The notes: a model not told the origin generated them from the letters alone. Counted from the stretch's first letter, positions 26,897 to 36,252 are shown. The stretch is DNA of 64,000 nt from an uncultured Stenotrophomonas sp. (GCA_913775725.1 CAJYNG010000021.1:62001-126000), one strand, 5' to 3'. A program made the numbers and translations.

Positions 26897-27667
26897 ATGT
26901 CCCAGTTTCCCGCCGCCACCCGTCTCCGATTCGTCCTGGTCGGTACCCAGCACCCCGGCAACATGGGGGCCGCCGCCCGTGCCCTGAAGACCATGGGCCT
27001 GGCCCGCCTGGTCCTGGTCGCCCCCGAAAAGCCACTGGACGAGGAGGCCTTCCGCCGCTCGGCCGGTGCCGAAGACGTGCTGGGGGACGCCCCGGTGGTG
27101 GCCACCCTGGCCGAGGCCGTGGCGGACTGCCGCCTGGTGCTGGGCTGCACCGCCCGTGCCCGCCGCGTCCAGCTGGAGGAGTACCTGCCGGCCGATGCCG
27201 CTGCCCGCGCGGTGGCCAAGGCCGGCGAGGGTGCCGAGGTGGCGCTGGTGTTCGGCCGTGAGCGCACCGGTCTGACCAACGAGGAACTGCAGCTCTGCCA
27301 TGCAGCGGTGCACATCCCGTCCGACCCGGAATTCAGCTCGCTCAACCTGGCTGCCGCCGTGCAGGTGCTGGCCTATGAAACGCGCATGCAGCTGCTGGGG
27401 GCGCAGCCTGCGTCCGACGCCGAGCCGGGCTTCCGCGAGCAGGCGGCCAGCCACGAGCAGATGGAGAGCTTCTTCGCCCAGCTTGGCGACACACTGGACG
27501 AGATCGATTTCCACAAGGGCCGCGCCCCGGAATCGGCGATGCGCAAGCTGCGTCGCCTGTTCCTGCGCAGCGAACCCAGCGAGCAGGAAGTGCGCCTGCT
27601 GCGCGGCATCCTCGCCGACACCCAGCGCATGGCGCGGCTGGCCCAGGCAGGCGGCAAGGACAGCTGA
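26897..27667 (+). CDS. trmJ: tRNA (cytidine/uridine-32-2'-O)-methyltransferase TrmJ
   Basis: A 256-residue SPOUT-class methyltransferase that 2'-O-methylates residue 32 of several tRNAs with S-adenosylmethionine. The knot-forming motifs are visible: LVGTQHPGNMGAAARALKTMGL, LVFGRERTGLTNEELQLCH and IPSDPEFSSLNLAAAVQVLAYE; a helical C-terminal dimerisation extension follows (about 165-256). The gene starts at ATG 26897, divergent from suhB, and is followed 46 bp later by the periplasmic binding protein gene, which probably has its own promoter. Confidence 0.95.
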   Translation: MSQFPAATRLRFVLVGTQHPGNMGAAARALKTMGLARLVLVAPEKPLDEEAFRRSAGAEDVLGDAPVVATLAEAVADCRLVLGCTARARRVQLEEYLPADAAARAVAKAGEGAEVALVFGRERTGLTNEELQLCHAAVHIPSDPEFSSLNLAAAVQVLAYETRMQLLGAQPASDAEPGFREQAASHEQMESFFAQLGDTLDEIDFHKGRAPESAMRKLRRLFLRSEPSEQEVRLLRGILADTQRMARLAQAGGKDS

Positions 27668-27713
27668 CGACGTTCTCATTTTTTCGGGTAGTCTGTCTGG
27701 ATACCCAGGGGGG

Positions 27714-28646
27714 ATGAAGCCTGTGTCGGGTCTGCGAAAGGCAATGCAGGGGGGACTGCTGAGCCTGGCCATGGTCCTGCTGGCCGGGACGGTGCATGCA
27801 GCACCGGACCCGGTGCTGGTGCTGGGCCGGATCAGCGATGATCCCAAGGCCCACTACGAGCAGCTGCAGCCCTTGCTGGACTATGTGGTGGCGCGCATGC
27901 ACGACGTTGGCATCAAGGAAGGGAGGATCCTGATGGCACGCGACCCGCAGCAGATGGCCAGCTATCTGCGGCGGGGCAGGGTCGACTGGGTCACCGAAAC
28001 CTCGGGTACGGCGGTGGCGCTGGGCCAGCGCAGTGGCGCACGGCCGCTGCTGCTGACCGAGCGCAATGGCGTGCGCGAGTACCAGACAGTGTTCTTCGTG
28101 CGCAGCGACAGCCCGATCCAGCGTGTGCAGGATCTGCGCGGGCACCGCTTGGCGCTGCAGAACACGGCGTCGACCAGCGCCTATCTGGTGCCGGTGATGA
28201 CCCTGCTGCAGGACGGGTTGTCGCCGCAGATCCTGGCGGGGACGTGGGACATGCCGGGGCGGGACAGCGTGGGCTATGTGTTCGCGCGCAGCGAGTTGAA
28301 CATCGCGACGTTCGTGCACAAGGGCGTGGTCGATGTGGGGGCGGTGAGCAGCGTGGACTGGAATGACGAGCGGCGGGTGCCGGCTGCGTTCCGCCGCGAC
28401 TTCCGCGAACTGCTGCGTACCGAACCCTACCCCCGTGCGGTGGAAATGGTCCGCGCCGACCTTGATCCGCGGGTGCGGGATCGCTTGCAGGAAGTGCTGC
28501 TGCAGGCGGCCAGTGACCCACAGGCACAGGGAGCGTTGCATCGGTTTTTTGGCACTTCCGGTTTCCATCGCGTCGATGCGCATGCGCAGCAGCGGTTGGA
28601 TGAATTGAAACAAGGATTGACGCGCGTGCGGATGGAAGTGGAATGA
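27714..28646 (+). CDS. PhnD-like periplasmic substrate-binding protein
   Basis: A 310-residue exported protein: signal peptide (GGLLSLAMVLLAGTVHA, cut near residue 29), then a phosphate/phosphite/phosphonate-type binding domain (VLVLGRISDDPKAHYEQLQPLLDYV, YLRRGRVDWVTETSGTAVALGQRSG, FFVRSDSPIQRVQDLRGHRLALQNTASTSAYLVP). GGGGGGAT lies just before the ATG at 27714. No ABC permease or ATPase gene is nearby; instead its stop overlaps the start of a GGDEF-EAL protein by four bases (ATGA). I infer that it serves as the ligand-sensing partner of that signalling protein rather than as a transporter subunit. The ligand is unknown. Confidence 0.88.
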   Translation: MKPVSGLRKAMQGGLLSLAMVLLAGTVHAAPDPVLVLGRISDDPKAHYEQLQPLLDYVVARMHDVGIKEGRILMARDPQQMASYLRRGRVDWVTETSGTAVALGQRSGARPLLLTERNGVREYQTVFFVRSDSPIQRVQDLRGHRLALQNTASTSAYLVPVMTLLQDGLSPQILAGTWDMPGRDSVGYVFARSELNIATFVHKGVVDVGAVSSVDWNDERRVPAAFRRDFRELLRTEPYPRAVEMVRADLDPRVRDRLQEVLLQAASDPQAQGALHRFFGTSGFHRVDAHAQQRLDELKQGLTRVRMEVE

Positions 28647-30769
28647 AGTGGCTAGGCTCGGGAATGCAGGCCCGGTTCCTGCTCGCGATGGGCGGGGCGA
28701 TGGTCGTGGTGGTGGCGATCCTGGCGGTGCTGCTGGGGCGGCAGGCGGCGATGCAGGGCGAGGTGCGCAACCTCAGTGGTGGCGTCATCCATGAACTGTT
28801 CGACCGCAGCGTGCGCAGCCGCGGCGAAGCGATGGCGCGCGAGTTGTCCGATTCACTGGCCAATCCCCTGTACTACCGTGATCTGGACCAGGTCGGCGCA
28901 CTGGTACGCGGCACCGCGCGGCAACCGGTGGTGCGCTATGTGCTGGTGTTCGACGAACGTGGCCGGCTGGTGCATGACGGTTCGATCGAGGTATCCGGAT
29001 TCGGCCAGCCGATGGCCGATCCACTGGCACCCGGGGCTGCCGCCGCGCAGGCGTTGGTGGTGCAGGAATCGCCGAAGGTGCTCGACAACGCGATGCCGAT
29101 CATGATCGGCAACCAGCGCATTGGTGGCGTCCGGGTCGGCATGGCGCTGGATGAGGTGCAGCAGCGCGAGCAGGCGGCCAACGCCACCCTGGGCGAGCGC
29201 CTGCAGCAGGTCGGCAGCCGTCACCTGGGCTGGCTGCTGCTGATGCTGGGCCTGCTGGTGGTGATCGGCGTGGTGGTGATCCTGTACGTGCAGCGCACCC
29301 TGGTCGCGCCGATCCGTGATCTTGCCATCGCCGCCCGTCGCATCGAGGCCGGTGACTACCAGACACCTCTGGCCGAGAACACCCGCGACGACGAGGTCGG
29401 CGAACTGGTGCGCGGTTTCGCCCGGATGCGTGATGCGATCGCCCGCCATGACCGCGAAGTGCGGCGCATGGCCTATACCGACGCGCTGACCGGGCTGACC
29501 AACCGGCTGGCATTCCGCGAGGCGCTTGATCATCGGTTGATGGCTGCCCGTGCCGCCAATCACCGGTTGGGCCTGCTGTTCGCCGATATCGACGATTTCA
29601 AGCGGGTCAATGACACCCTTGGCCACGAAGCCGGCGATGAGGCATTGCTGCAGTTCGCCCAGCGTATTGGCCGCGCGGTCACCGAGGCCGGGGGCGATGA
29701 AGCCCTGCTGGCGCGCTTCGGTGGTGACGAGTTCGTGATCCTGGTGGGCGACGGTGATGTGGCCGCCAATGCGCGGCTGCTGGCCGAAGTGCTGGTGCGC
29801 GAGCTGGGCAAGCCGTTGGTGGTGCAGGGCAGGGAACTGTTCCTGGGCACTTCGATCGGCGTGACCCTGTTCCCCGACGATGCGGCCGATGCGACCACCC
29901 TGCTGAAGAACGGCGACATCGCCATGTACCAGGCGAAGATGGCCGGCAAGAACTGCTATCGCTATTACAGCCGGGCGATGGACCACGCGGTCGAGCGTCG
30001 CGTGCATATGGAACAGGAACTGCGCGGTGCCTGGGAGCGCGGCGAACTGCGCCTGGCCTACCAGCCGATCTTCCGCATGCGCGACCGCCGCATGGTCGGC
30101 GTTGAAGTACTGCTGCGCTGGCAGCATCCGACCCTGGGCACGATTCCACCCTCGGTGTTCATCGAAGTGGCCGAGCAGAGTGGGTTGATCGAGATCATCG
30201 GCCCGAAGGTGCTGCGTGCGGCCTGCATGGAGGCCTCGCAGTGGCCGCGTGGCGCGGGCGGCGATGATCTGTTCGTGTCGGTGAACGTGTCGCCGCGGCA
30301 GCTGCGCGGCGGTGAACTGCCGGCACTGGTTGCGCAGTGCCTGCATGAGTCCGGGCTGCCGGCCTCGCGCCTGCATCTGGAGCTGACCGAAACCGCCGTG
30401 ATCGGCGACGAGATGGTTGCCGCGCAGCTGCTGGACAAGCTGCACCGTACCGGCGTGAAGGTCTGGCTGGATGATTTCGGGACCGGCTTCTCCGGTCTCA
30501 GTCATCTGCGCCAGGTGCCGGTGGACGGGGTGAAGATCGACAAGAGCTTCGTGGCCGACATGCAGCGTGATCCCGACGACCTGGCGCTGACCACGGCAAT
30601 CATCGCCATGGCCCACGCGCTGGGCATCACGGTGGTGGCCGAGGGCATCGAGCAGCAGGCGCAGTACGAGCTGCTGGCCCAGCGCGGCTGCGATCTTGGC
30701 CAGGGCTATTGGCTGAGCCACCCGGTGACCGCCACCGAAGTGGTGCGGATGATCGAGTCGGGCGTCTGA
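28643..30769 (+). CDS. membrane GGDEF-EAL cyclic-di-GMP signalling protein
   Basis: A 708-residue inner-membrane protein. Segment order: membrane helix (about 11-33), periplasmic sensor region of some 160 residues, second membrane helix (about 196-215), HAMP-like linker (RTLVAPIRDLAIAARRIEAGDY), GGDEF domain with an intact GGDEF at 360-364 and no RxxD inhibitory site just before it, and an EAL domain with GVEVLLRW (E488-V-L), SVNVSPRQ, ELTET, WLDDFGTGFSGL and KIDKSFV. Both diguanylate cyclase and phosphodiesterase residues look intact, so the net activity may be switched by the sensor. It is translationally coupled to the PhnD-like binding protein upstream, like NspS-MbaA of Vibrio in layout. 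Confidence 0.95.
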   Translation: MKWLGSGMQARFLLAMGGAMVVVVAILAVLLGRQAAMQGEVRNLSGGVIHELFDRSVRSRGEAMARELSDSLANPLYYRDLDQVGALVRGTARQPVVRYVLVFDERGRLVHDGSIEVSGFGQPMADPLAPGAAAAQALVVQESPKVLDNAMPIMIGNQRIGGVRVGMALDEVQQREQAANATLGERLQQVGSRHLGWLLLMLGLLVVIGVVVILYVQRTLVAPIRDLAIAARRIEAGDYQTPLAENTRDDEVGELVRGFARMRDAIARHDREVRRMAYTDALTGLTNRLAFREALDHRLMAARAANHRLGLLFADIDDFKRVNDTLGHEAGDEALLQFAQRIGRAVTEAGGDEALLARFGGDEFVILVGDGDVAANARLLAEVLVRELGKPLVVQGRELFLGTSIGVTLFPDDAADATTLLKNGDIAMYQAKMAGKNCYRYYSRAMDHAVERRVHMEQELRGAWERGELRLAYQPIFRMRDRRMVGVEVLLRWQHPTLGTIPPSVFIEVAEQSGLIEIIGPKVLRAACMEASQWPRGAGGDDLFVSVNVSPRQLRGGELPALVAQCLHESGLPASRLHLELTETAVIGDEMVAAQLLDKLHRTGVKVWLDDFGTGFSGLSHLRQVPVDGVKIDKSFVADMQRDPDDLALTTAIIAMAHALGITVVAEGIEQQAQYELLAQRGCDLGQGYWLSHPVTATEVVRMIESGV

Positions 30770-30774
30770 CCCCC

Positions 30775-30840
30775 AAAAAGGGGACGGAGGGAATTAAGTC
30801 GCTTATGCATTTGCGACTTAATTCCCTCCGTCCCCTTTTT
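30775..30840. repeat. 66-bp perfect palindromic repeat, probably a bidirectional terminator
   Basis: Two 28-bp perfect arms (AAAAAGGGGACGGAGGGAAT continuing TAAGTCGC, and the complement) flank a 10-base loop. A- and T-runs at the ends give it terminator form for both the GGDEF-EAL gene and convergent epmB, whose stop lies 3 bp away. I recognise the GGGGACGGAGGGAATTAAG block as a dispersed xanthomonad-type repeat; only one copy occurs in this window. Confidence 0.85.
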
Positions 30841-30842
30841 TG

Positions 30843-31883
30843 TTACACCGGGCGCTTGCTCGGGTCGCCGGGCAGTTCGCGCACCAGTTTCGGGATCAGA
30901 TAACCGGACAGGCGTGCGGTCAGGCCGGCAATCAGCGCCTTGGCCTGGGCATCGTCCACTTCGAAATGGGCCACGCCCTCGACCTTGTCCAGCTGGTGCA
31001 GGTAGTAGGGCAGCACGCCGGCGCCGAAGCTGCGCTCGCTCAGGTCCTGCAACGCCTGCACGCTGTCGTTGACCCCGCGCAGCAACACCGCCTGGTTCAG
31101 CAGCTGGGCGCCGATGCCGCGCAGGCGGGCCATCGCCGCGTCCACGCTGGCATCGAATTCATTGGCATGGTTGGCGTGGACCACGATCGCCAGCGGCCAC
31201 GGCAGGCTGCCCAGCCAGGAGACCAGTTCGTCGTCCACCCGTTCCGGCAGCACGATCGGCAGCCGGGTATGGATGCGCAGGCGGCGGATGTGCGGGAGCG
31301 CGCGCAGGGCGTCGGTCAGCTCCACCAGCTTGTGCGTGGCCAGCGACAGCGGGTCACCGCCGGACAGGATCACCTCGTCGATGTCCGTGTCGGCGGCGAT
31401 GGCGGCTACGGCCTCCTGCCAGCCCCCCTTGGCGGCGTTCTCCGCGCCATAGTCGAAGTGGCGGCGGAAGCAGTAGCGACAGTTGATCGCGCAGCTGCCG
31501 GTGGCGACCAGCAGGGCACGGCCTCTGTACTTCTGGATGACGCCGGTGGCCTTCTTGGCGGCACCATCGCCCACCGCATCGAAGCTGAACCCGGGTGCCG
31601 GGCGCATTTCCGCGTCGATCGGCAGCACCTGGCGCAGCAGCGGGTCGGCCGCATCGCCAGGGCGCATGCGGGCCACGAAGCCTTCCGGCACGCGCAGCGC
31701 GAACTGGGCAATGGCCGCCTCCGAGACGCCCAGCGCGGCCGGGTCCAGCTGCAGCCGGGCCAGCAGCGCGTGCGGGTCGCGCAGCGCCTGGCGCCAGAGC
31801 TGCTGCCAGCGCGCGGGCGCACCTGGCGACTGGGGCCGTGGGAAGGCGGAAAGCTGCATGGAGAGGGGGCCTGCGGTTATCAT
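30843..31883 (-). CDS. epmB: EF-P beta-lysylation radical SAM protein EpmB
   Basis: About 346 residues. A radical-SAM lysine 2,3-aminomutase-like enzyme that makes (R)-beta-lysine for attachment to elongation factor P by EpmA. The [4Fe-4S] motif CAINCRYCFRRHFDYG is visible with the preceding KYRGRALLVATGSC, then EVILSGGDPLSL, RIHTRLPIVLPERV and LLNQAVLLRGVND with a C-terminal PYYLHQLDKVEGVAHF. The start is uncertain: ATG 31883 or ATG 31859, neither with a clear ribosome site. It is divergent from efp, its substrate gene, with about 97 bp between starts; epmA is not in the window. Confidence 0.95.
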   Translation of the reverse strand: MITAGPLSMQLSAFPRPQSPGAPARWQQLWRQALRDPHALLARLQLDPAALGVSEAAIAQFALRVPEGFVARMRPGDAADPLLRQVLPIDAEMRPAPGFSFDAVGDGAAKKATGVIQKYRGRALLVATGSCAINCRYCFRRHFDYGAENAAKGGWQEAVAAIAADTDIDEVILSGGDPLSLATHKLVELTDALRALPHIRRLRIHTRLPIVLPERVDDELVSWLGSLPWPLAIVVHANHANEFDASVDAAMARLRGIGAQLLNQAVLLRGVNDSVQALQDLSERSFGAGVLPYYLHQLDKVEGVAHFEVDDAQAKALIAGLTARLSGYLIPKLVRELPGDPSKRPV

Positions 31884-31979
31884 GGGGGCAGAAAAACAGT
31901 CGCCCACCGGCATGCGGTGGGCTTTCCATTCTAACGGCTCGCCGCACCCGCGGCGTTTTTGCCACTCAGGAGTTTACGC

Positions 31980-32546
31980 ATGGCCAGCTACGGCATGAAC
32001 GACGTCAAGAACGGGATGAAGATCCTGGTCAACAACCAACCGGCCGTCATCATCGACACCGAATACGTCAAGCCGGGCAAGGGCCAGGCCTTCACCCGCG
32101 TGAAGTACCGCCTGATCAAGGACGGCCGTACCCAGGAAGTCACCATGAAGTCGACCGATTCGCTGGATGCAGCCGACGTCGTCGATACCGACATGAACTT
32201 CATGTACAGCGACGGCGAGTACTGGCACTTCATGGACCCGGAGTCCTTCGAGCAGGTCCAGGCCACCAAGGCCGGCATGGGCGGCGCCGAGAAGTGGCTG
32301 AAGGGCGAAGAGTCCTGTGTGGTCACCCTGTGGAACGGTGAGCCGATCTTCGTGCAGCCGCCGAACTTCGTCGAACTGAAGATCACTGAAACCGATCCGG
32401 GCGTCCGTGGCGACACCTCGGGCGGCGGCGGCAAGCCGGCCACCCTGGAAACCGGCGCCGTGGTCCGCGTGCCGCTGTTCGTGAACCAGGAAGAAGTGAT
32501 CCGCGTCGACACCCGTTCGGGCGAATACTCCGCACGCGTCAAATAA
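31980..32546 (+). CDS. efp: elongation factor P
   Basis: A 188-residue translation factor that relieves ribosome stalling at polyproline stretches. The KOW-like domain I carries the modification loop [10 protein letters not shown] with Lys34, the site beta-lysylated by EpmB/EpmA; two OB domains follow ([59 protein letters not shown]). CAGGAG lies 9 nt upstream of ATG 31980. epmB is encoded divergently, so enzyme and substrate are adjacent. A hairpin after the stop may end the transcript. Confidence 0.98.
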   Translation: MASYGMNDVKNGMKILVNNQPAVIIDTEYVKPGKGQAFTRVKYRLIKDGRTQEVTMKSTDSLDAADVVDTDMNFMYSDGEYWHFMDPESFEQVQATKAGMGGAEKWLKGEESCVVTLWNGEPIFVQPPNFVELKITETDPGVRGDTSGGGGKPATLETGAVVRVPLFVNQEEVIRVDTRSGEYSARVK

Positions 32547-32700
32547 GGTTCCGGCCATAGGCCGACCTTACTGTAGAGCCGAGCCATGCTCGGGTACGCG
32601 CCATCGCATTCGCGCTGGCGCTCCCATGATCTGCTTTGGCAGATCATGGGCCCCGCTTCACGGGTCTCCAGACCCCGCCGCTTCGCGGCAGCCCCTGACT
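32544..32700. repeat. hairpin and SMAG-type repeats downstream of efp
   Basis: TAAGGTTCCGGCC-ATA-GGCCGACCTTA forms an imperfect hairpin over the efp stop codon. A SMAG-like GTAGAGCCGAGCCATGCTCGG follows at 32573-32593, then CCATGATCTGC/GCAGATCATGG near 32626-32650 and CCCGCTTCACGGG near 32651 and GCCGCTTCGCGGC near 32678. No gene is seen in this 207-bp gap. Confidence 0.7.
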
Positions 32701-32753
32701 CAGGGGCGTGTCCCCCCAGAAGTATCTCGCCGCCCCCCAGCCAGTGAGCCCGC

Positions 32754-34097
32754 ATGAGCGATAGCCCGCACCTCCCCGAAGCCTGCGACCTGCTCATCGA
32801 AGCCGGTTACGTCGTTCCGATCGAGCCGCATGCGGTGGTGCTGGAAGACCATGCCGTTGCCGTGCGTGGCACCGAGATCGTGGCCATCCTGCCGCGTGCC
32901 GAGGCGCGCGCGCGGTTCCGCGCCACCCAGGTGGTCAGCCGTCCCGAGGCCGCGCTGATGCCGGGCCTGGTCAACGCGCACACGCACAACCCGATGACCC
33001 TGCTGCGCGGCGTCGCCGACGACCTGCCGCTGATGACCTGGCTGCAGCAGCACATCTGGCCGGTGGAAGCGGCGGTGATCGGCCCTGAATTCGTTGCCGA
33101 CGGCACCACTCTGGCCATCGCCGAGATGCTGCGCGGCGGCACCACCTGCGCCAACGAGAACTACTTCTTCGGCGACGTGCAGGCCGCGGTCTACAAGAAG
33201 CACGGTTTCCGCGCGCTGGTCGGTGCGGTCATCATCGATTTCCCCACCGCCTGGGCCAAGACCGACGACGAGTACTTCGCCAAGGCCGGTGAGCTGCACG
33301 ACCAGTGGCGCACCGATCCGCTGATCGGCACCGCGTTCGCGCCGCATGCGCCGTACACGGTCAACGATGCCAACTTCGAGCGGGTGCGGATGCTGTCCGA
33401 CCAGCTCGACATGCAGGTCCACCTGCACACCCACGAGACCGCGCAGGAAATCAGCGATTCGATCAAGCTGCAAGGCCAGCGCCCGCTGGCGCGGCTGGAT
33501 CGGCTCGGCCTGGTCAACGACCGCCTGATCGCGGTACACATGACCCAGCTGACCGATGCGGAAATCCACCTGTGCGCCGAGCGTGGCGTCAGCGTGGTGC
33601 ATTGCCCGGAATCGAACCTGAAGCTGGCCTCCGGTTTCTGTCCGGCCTGCGCCCTGCAGCGTGCCGGCGTGAACCTGGCCATCGGCACCGACGGCTGCGC
33701 CAGCAACAACGACCTGGACATGTTCAGCGAGAACCGCACCGCGGCGATCCTGGCCAAGGCCGTGGCCGATGATGCGACCGCGCTGGACGCGGCCACCACG
33801 CTGCGCGCCTCCACGCTGGGCGGCGCCCGCGCGCTGGGCTTCGGCGAGCGCATCGGCTCGATCGAAGTCGGCAAGCAGGCCGACCTGGTCTGCGTCGATC
33901 TGTCCGCACTGGAAACCCAGCCGCTGCACAACGTGCTGTCGCAGCTGGTGTACGCCACCGGCCGCCAGCAGGTCAGCGACGTCTGGATCGCCGGCAAGCC
34001 CAAGCTGGTGCAGCGCGAGCTGGTCGGCATGGACCTGCCGGGCATCATCGCCAACGCGCGCCAGTGGCGCGAGCGCATCCGTCATATCCGCGCCTGA
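32754..34097 (+). CDS. mtaD: 5-methylthioadenosine/S-adenosylhomocysteine deaminase-type amidohydrolase
   Basis: A 447-residue TRZ/ATZ family hydrolase with a metal-dependent TIM barrel: first zinc motif GLVNAHTHNPMTLLRG, MQVHLHTHETAQEI, AVHMTQLTDAEI, VVHCPESNLKLASGF and the catalytic Asp region NLAIGTDGCASNNDLDMFSE. These features match the family that deaminates methylthioadenosine, S-adenosylhomocysteine or related adenosine compounds in SAM recycling; the exact substrate is an inference. It is followed 24 bp later by ubiG, a SAM-dependent methyltransferase, then gph. The start at ATG 32754 gives the normal family N-terminus. Confidence 0.9.
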   Translation: MSDSPHLPEACDLLIEAGYVVPIEPHAVVLEDHAVAVRGTEIVAILPRAEARARFRATQVVSRPEAALMPGLVNAHTHNPMTLLRGVADDLPLMTWLQQHIWPVEAAVIGPEFVADGTTLAIAEMLRGGTTCANENYFFGDVQAAVYKKHGFRALVGAVIIDFPTAWAKTDDEYFAKAGELHDQWRTDPLIGTAFAPHAPYTVNDANFERVRMLSDQLDMQVHLHTHETAQEISDSIKLQGQRPLARLDRLGLVNDRLIAVHMTQLTDAEIHLCAERGVSVVHCPESNLKLASGFCPACALQRAGVNLAIGTDGCASNNDLDMFSENRTAAILAKAVADDATALDAATTLRASTLGGARALGFGERIGSIEVGKQADLVCVDLSALETQPLHNVLSQLVYATGRQQVSDVWIAGKPKLVQRELVGMDLPGIIANARQWRERIRHIRA

Positions 34098-34121
34098 TCC
34101 CTGGCGCCGCAAGGACCCCTC

Positions 34122-34838
34122 ATGACTGCCTCCCACGCTTCCTCCAATTTCGATCAGGCCGAGCTGGACAAGTTCGCCGCGCTGGCCAACCGCTGGTGGG
34201 ACGCTGATGGCCCGCAGAAGCCGCTGCATGCACTGAATCCGGTACGCCTGAAGTACGTGGCCGACCGCGTGCCGCTGCGCGGCGCACGCGTGCTCGACAT
34301 CGGTTGCGGTGGTGGCCTGTTGAGCGAAGCGCTGGCCCAGGCCGGTGCCGACGTCACCGCCATCGACCTGGCCCCGGAACTGGTCAAGGTCGCGCGGCTG
34401 CATGCGCTGGAAAGCGGTGCGAAGGTCGATTACCGGGTGCAGGCCGCCGAGGATCTGGCCGCTGAGCAGCCGGGCAACTTCGACGTAGTCACCTGCATGG
34501 AAATGCTCGAGCACGTGCCCGATCCCGGCGCGATCATCGAGGCCTGCAAGCGCCTGCTGAAGCCGGGCGGCCACCTGTTCCTGTCGACCATCAACCGCAC
34601 CGCTGCCGCGTTCGCGGTGGCGATTGTCGGCGCCGAGTACGTGGCGCGGCTGCTGCCCAAGGGCACGCACCACTACCAGGAATTCATCAAGCCGGCCGAG
34701 CTGGCGCGCTGGCTGCGCGAGGCTGACGTGCAGCTGGTGGATGTCAGTGGCATGGCCTACGAGCCGTGGCGCAACCATGCCCGCCTGAGCAGCCGCACCG
34801 ACATCAACTACCTCGCCTACGCGGTCAAGCCGGCATGA
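34122..34838 (+). CDS. ubiG: ubiquinone biosynthesis O-methyltransferase UbiG
   Basis: A 238-residue SAM-dependent methyltransferase that carries out both O-methylations in ubiquinone synthesis. Seen: N-terminal [34 protein letters not shown], motif [57 protein letters not shown] and the C-terminal [25 protein letters not shown]. All are diagnostic of UbiG. Its stop overlaps the gph start by four bases (ATGA), as in the E. coli-like ubiG-gph link. Confidence 0.97.
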   Translation: MTASHASSNFDQAELDKFAALANRWWDADGPQKPLHALNPVRLKYVADRVPLRGARVLDIGCGGGLLSEALAQAGADVTAIDLAPELVKVARLHALESGAKVDYRVQAAEDLAAEQPGNFDVVTCMEMLEHVPDPGAIIEACKRLLKPGGHLFLSTINRTAAAFAVAIVGAEYVARLLPKGTHHYQEFIKPAELARWLREADVQLVDVSGMAYEPWRNHARLSSRTDINYLAYAVKPA

Positions 34839-35530
34839 CCTCTGCCCGCTTCCCGCGCGCGGTGCTGTTCGATCTGGACGGCACCCTGCTGGACAGCGCG
34901 CCGGACTTCGTCGCCACCTGCGATGCGATGCTGGCCGAGTGTGGGCGCGCGCCAATCGACCCGGCTGCGCTGCGCCCGGTGGTGTCGAAGGGCTCGCGTG
35001 CGATGGTCGGGGCCGCTTTCCCTGACCTGGATGCCGCTGCACGCGATGCACTGATTCCCGAATTCCTGCAGCGCTATGAAGCGTTGATCGGTCAGCACGC
35101 GGTGCTGTTCGATGGCGTGGCCGGCATGCTCGCCGCGCTGGATGAGGCCGGTACGGTGTGGGGCATCGTCACCAACAAGCCGGAGTACCTGGCGCGGCTG
35201 ATCGTGCCGCAGTACGGCTGGCAGCAACGCTGTGCGGTGCTGGTGGGCGGTGACAGCCTGACCGAGCGCAAGCCGCATCCGATGCCGCTGCTGCACGCCG
35301 CACAGGCCATCGGCATCGCCGCCGAAGACTGCGTGTACGTGGGCGACGACGAGCGCGACATCATCGCCGCGCGTGCCGCGGCCATGCCGTCGGTGGCGGC
35401 ACTGTGGGGCTACCGCCTGCACAGCGACGACCCGCTGGCCTGGCAGGCCGACGTGCTGGTCGAGAACGCCGAACTTCTGCAACTGGCCAGTCTCTGGCCG
35501 ACCCGGCCGGCAGCCCCGGCCCAGCCGTAA
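34835..35530 (+). CDS. gph: HAD-family phosphoglycolate phosphatase
   Basis: A 231-residue HAD phosphatase. Motif [17 protein letters not shown] (nucleophile Asp near residue 13), motif [12 protein letters not shown], the Lys region TERKPHP and motif [18 protein letters not shown] are all present with a cap domain between. Phosphoglycolate, formed from damaged DNA ends, is the usual substrate, but HAD specificity is broad; in xanthomonads a role as MupP-like phosphatase in peptidoglycan recycling is also possible. Coupled to ubiG by a four-base overlap and followed 11 bp later by the squalene/phytoene synthase-like gene. Confidence 0.92.
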   Translation: MTSARFPRAVLFDLDGTLLDSAPDFVATCDAMLAECGRAPIDPAALRPVVSKGSRAMVGAAFPDLDAAARDALIPEFLQRYEALIGQHAVLFDGVAGMLAALDEAGTVWGIVTNKPEYLARLIVPQYGWQQRCAVLVGGDSLTERKPHPMPLLHAAQAIGIAAEDCVYVGDDERDIIAARAAAMPSVAALWGYRLHSDDPLAWQADVLVENAELLQLASLWPTRPAAPAQP

Positions 35531-35541
35531 GGAATCACGTA

Positions 35542-36246
35542 GTGAGTAGTACCGCGCTGGACAGTTTCCTCGACAAGTGGCGCAGCCGTTGGCCGGAATG
35601 GTCGGTGGCCGCCCCGTTCGTGGCCGAATCGCAACGCGAGCTTGCAGTGGCGTGGTTTGCGCTGTTGCAGGAGTTCGACGACATGCTCAACACCGGCGGC
35701 GATCCGCTGCCGGCCGATGCCAAGCTGGCGTGGTGGGGCGAGGAACTGCGCAGCTGGGCCGCGCATCGTTCGCGCCATCCGCTGGGACGTCTGCTGGAGC
35801 CGGTGCGTGCGCCGTGGGCGCAGTTGGCCGAAGCGCTGCCGGATCTGGTTGAAGCGCGCACCGTCGCGCTGGATGTGGCCAGTGCCGAGCGTGCGCTGGC
35901 CAATTACGCCGACGCGGTTGCCGCGGTGGAAGCGGCGCTGTTCAACGACAAGCCGCGTACCGGCGCCGGTCGCGCGGTGCAGCTGCAGACCCTGGCCCAG
36001 CGCCTGCAGGATGCCGGCGTGGCCGGTGTGCCGCGCAGCCTGCTGGACGGTGATGCCAGCACTGCCGCGCAGCGCTGGGCGCAGCATCTGTTGAAGGGGT
36101 GGGGCACCCGCGTGCCCGGCCCGCGCCCGCGCCGTGTGTGGTCCAGCCTCGCGCGCGCCCGCGTTGCCGCGCAGGCCGCAGGCAAGCCGATTGAAGCTAC
36201 TCCGGTGCGCACCTTGCTGCGCGTGTGGTGGGCTGCCCGCGGTTGA
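35542..36246 (+). CDS. squalene/phytoene synthase-like protein, probably non-catalytic
   Basis: A 234-residue helical protein. The GTG at 35542 is preceded by GGA 9 nt upstream and lies 11 bp after gph. The fold signature of the trans-isoprenyl diphosphate synthase family is recognisable (AWFALLQEFDDMLNTGGDPLPADAKLAWWGEEL with Asp at 46-47; LANYADAVAAVEAALF), but the first Asp-rich motif lacks its fourth acidic residue, and the second Asp motif (DxxED) is not seen. I infer a family member without synthase activity, possibly an assembly-factor type like NDUFAF6. The family assignment itself is moderately sure. Confidence 0.72.
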   Translation: MSSTALDSFLDKWRSRWPEWSVAAPFVAESQRELAVAWFALLQEFDDMLNTGGDPLPADAKLAWWGEELRSWAAHRSRHPLGRLLEPVRAPWAQLAEALPDLVEARTVALDVASAERALANYADAVAAVEAALFNDKPRTGAGRAVQLQTLAQRLQDAGVAGVPRSLLDGDASTAAQRWAQHLLKGWGTRVPGPRPRRVWSSLARARVAAQAAGKPIEATPVRTLLRVWWAARG

Positions 36247-36252
36247 TCCCGC

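Noticed and set aside
28853-30721. 622-codon minus-strand frame opposite the GGDEF-EAL gene
   Set aside because: All conserved motifs are on the plus strand.
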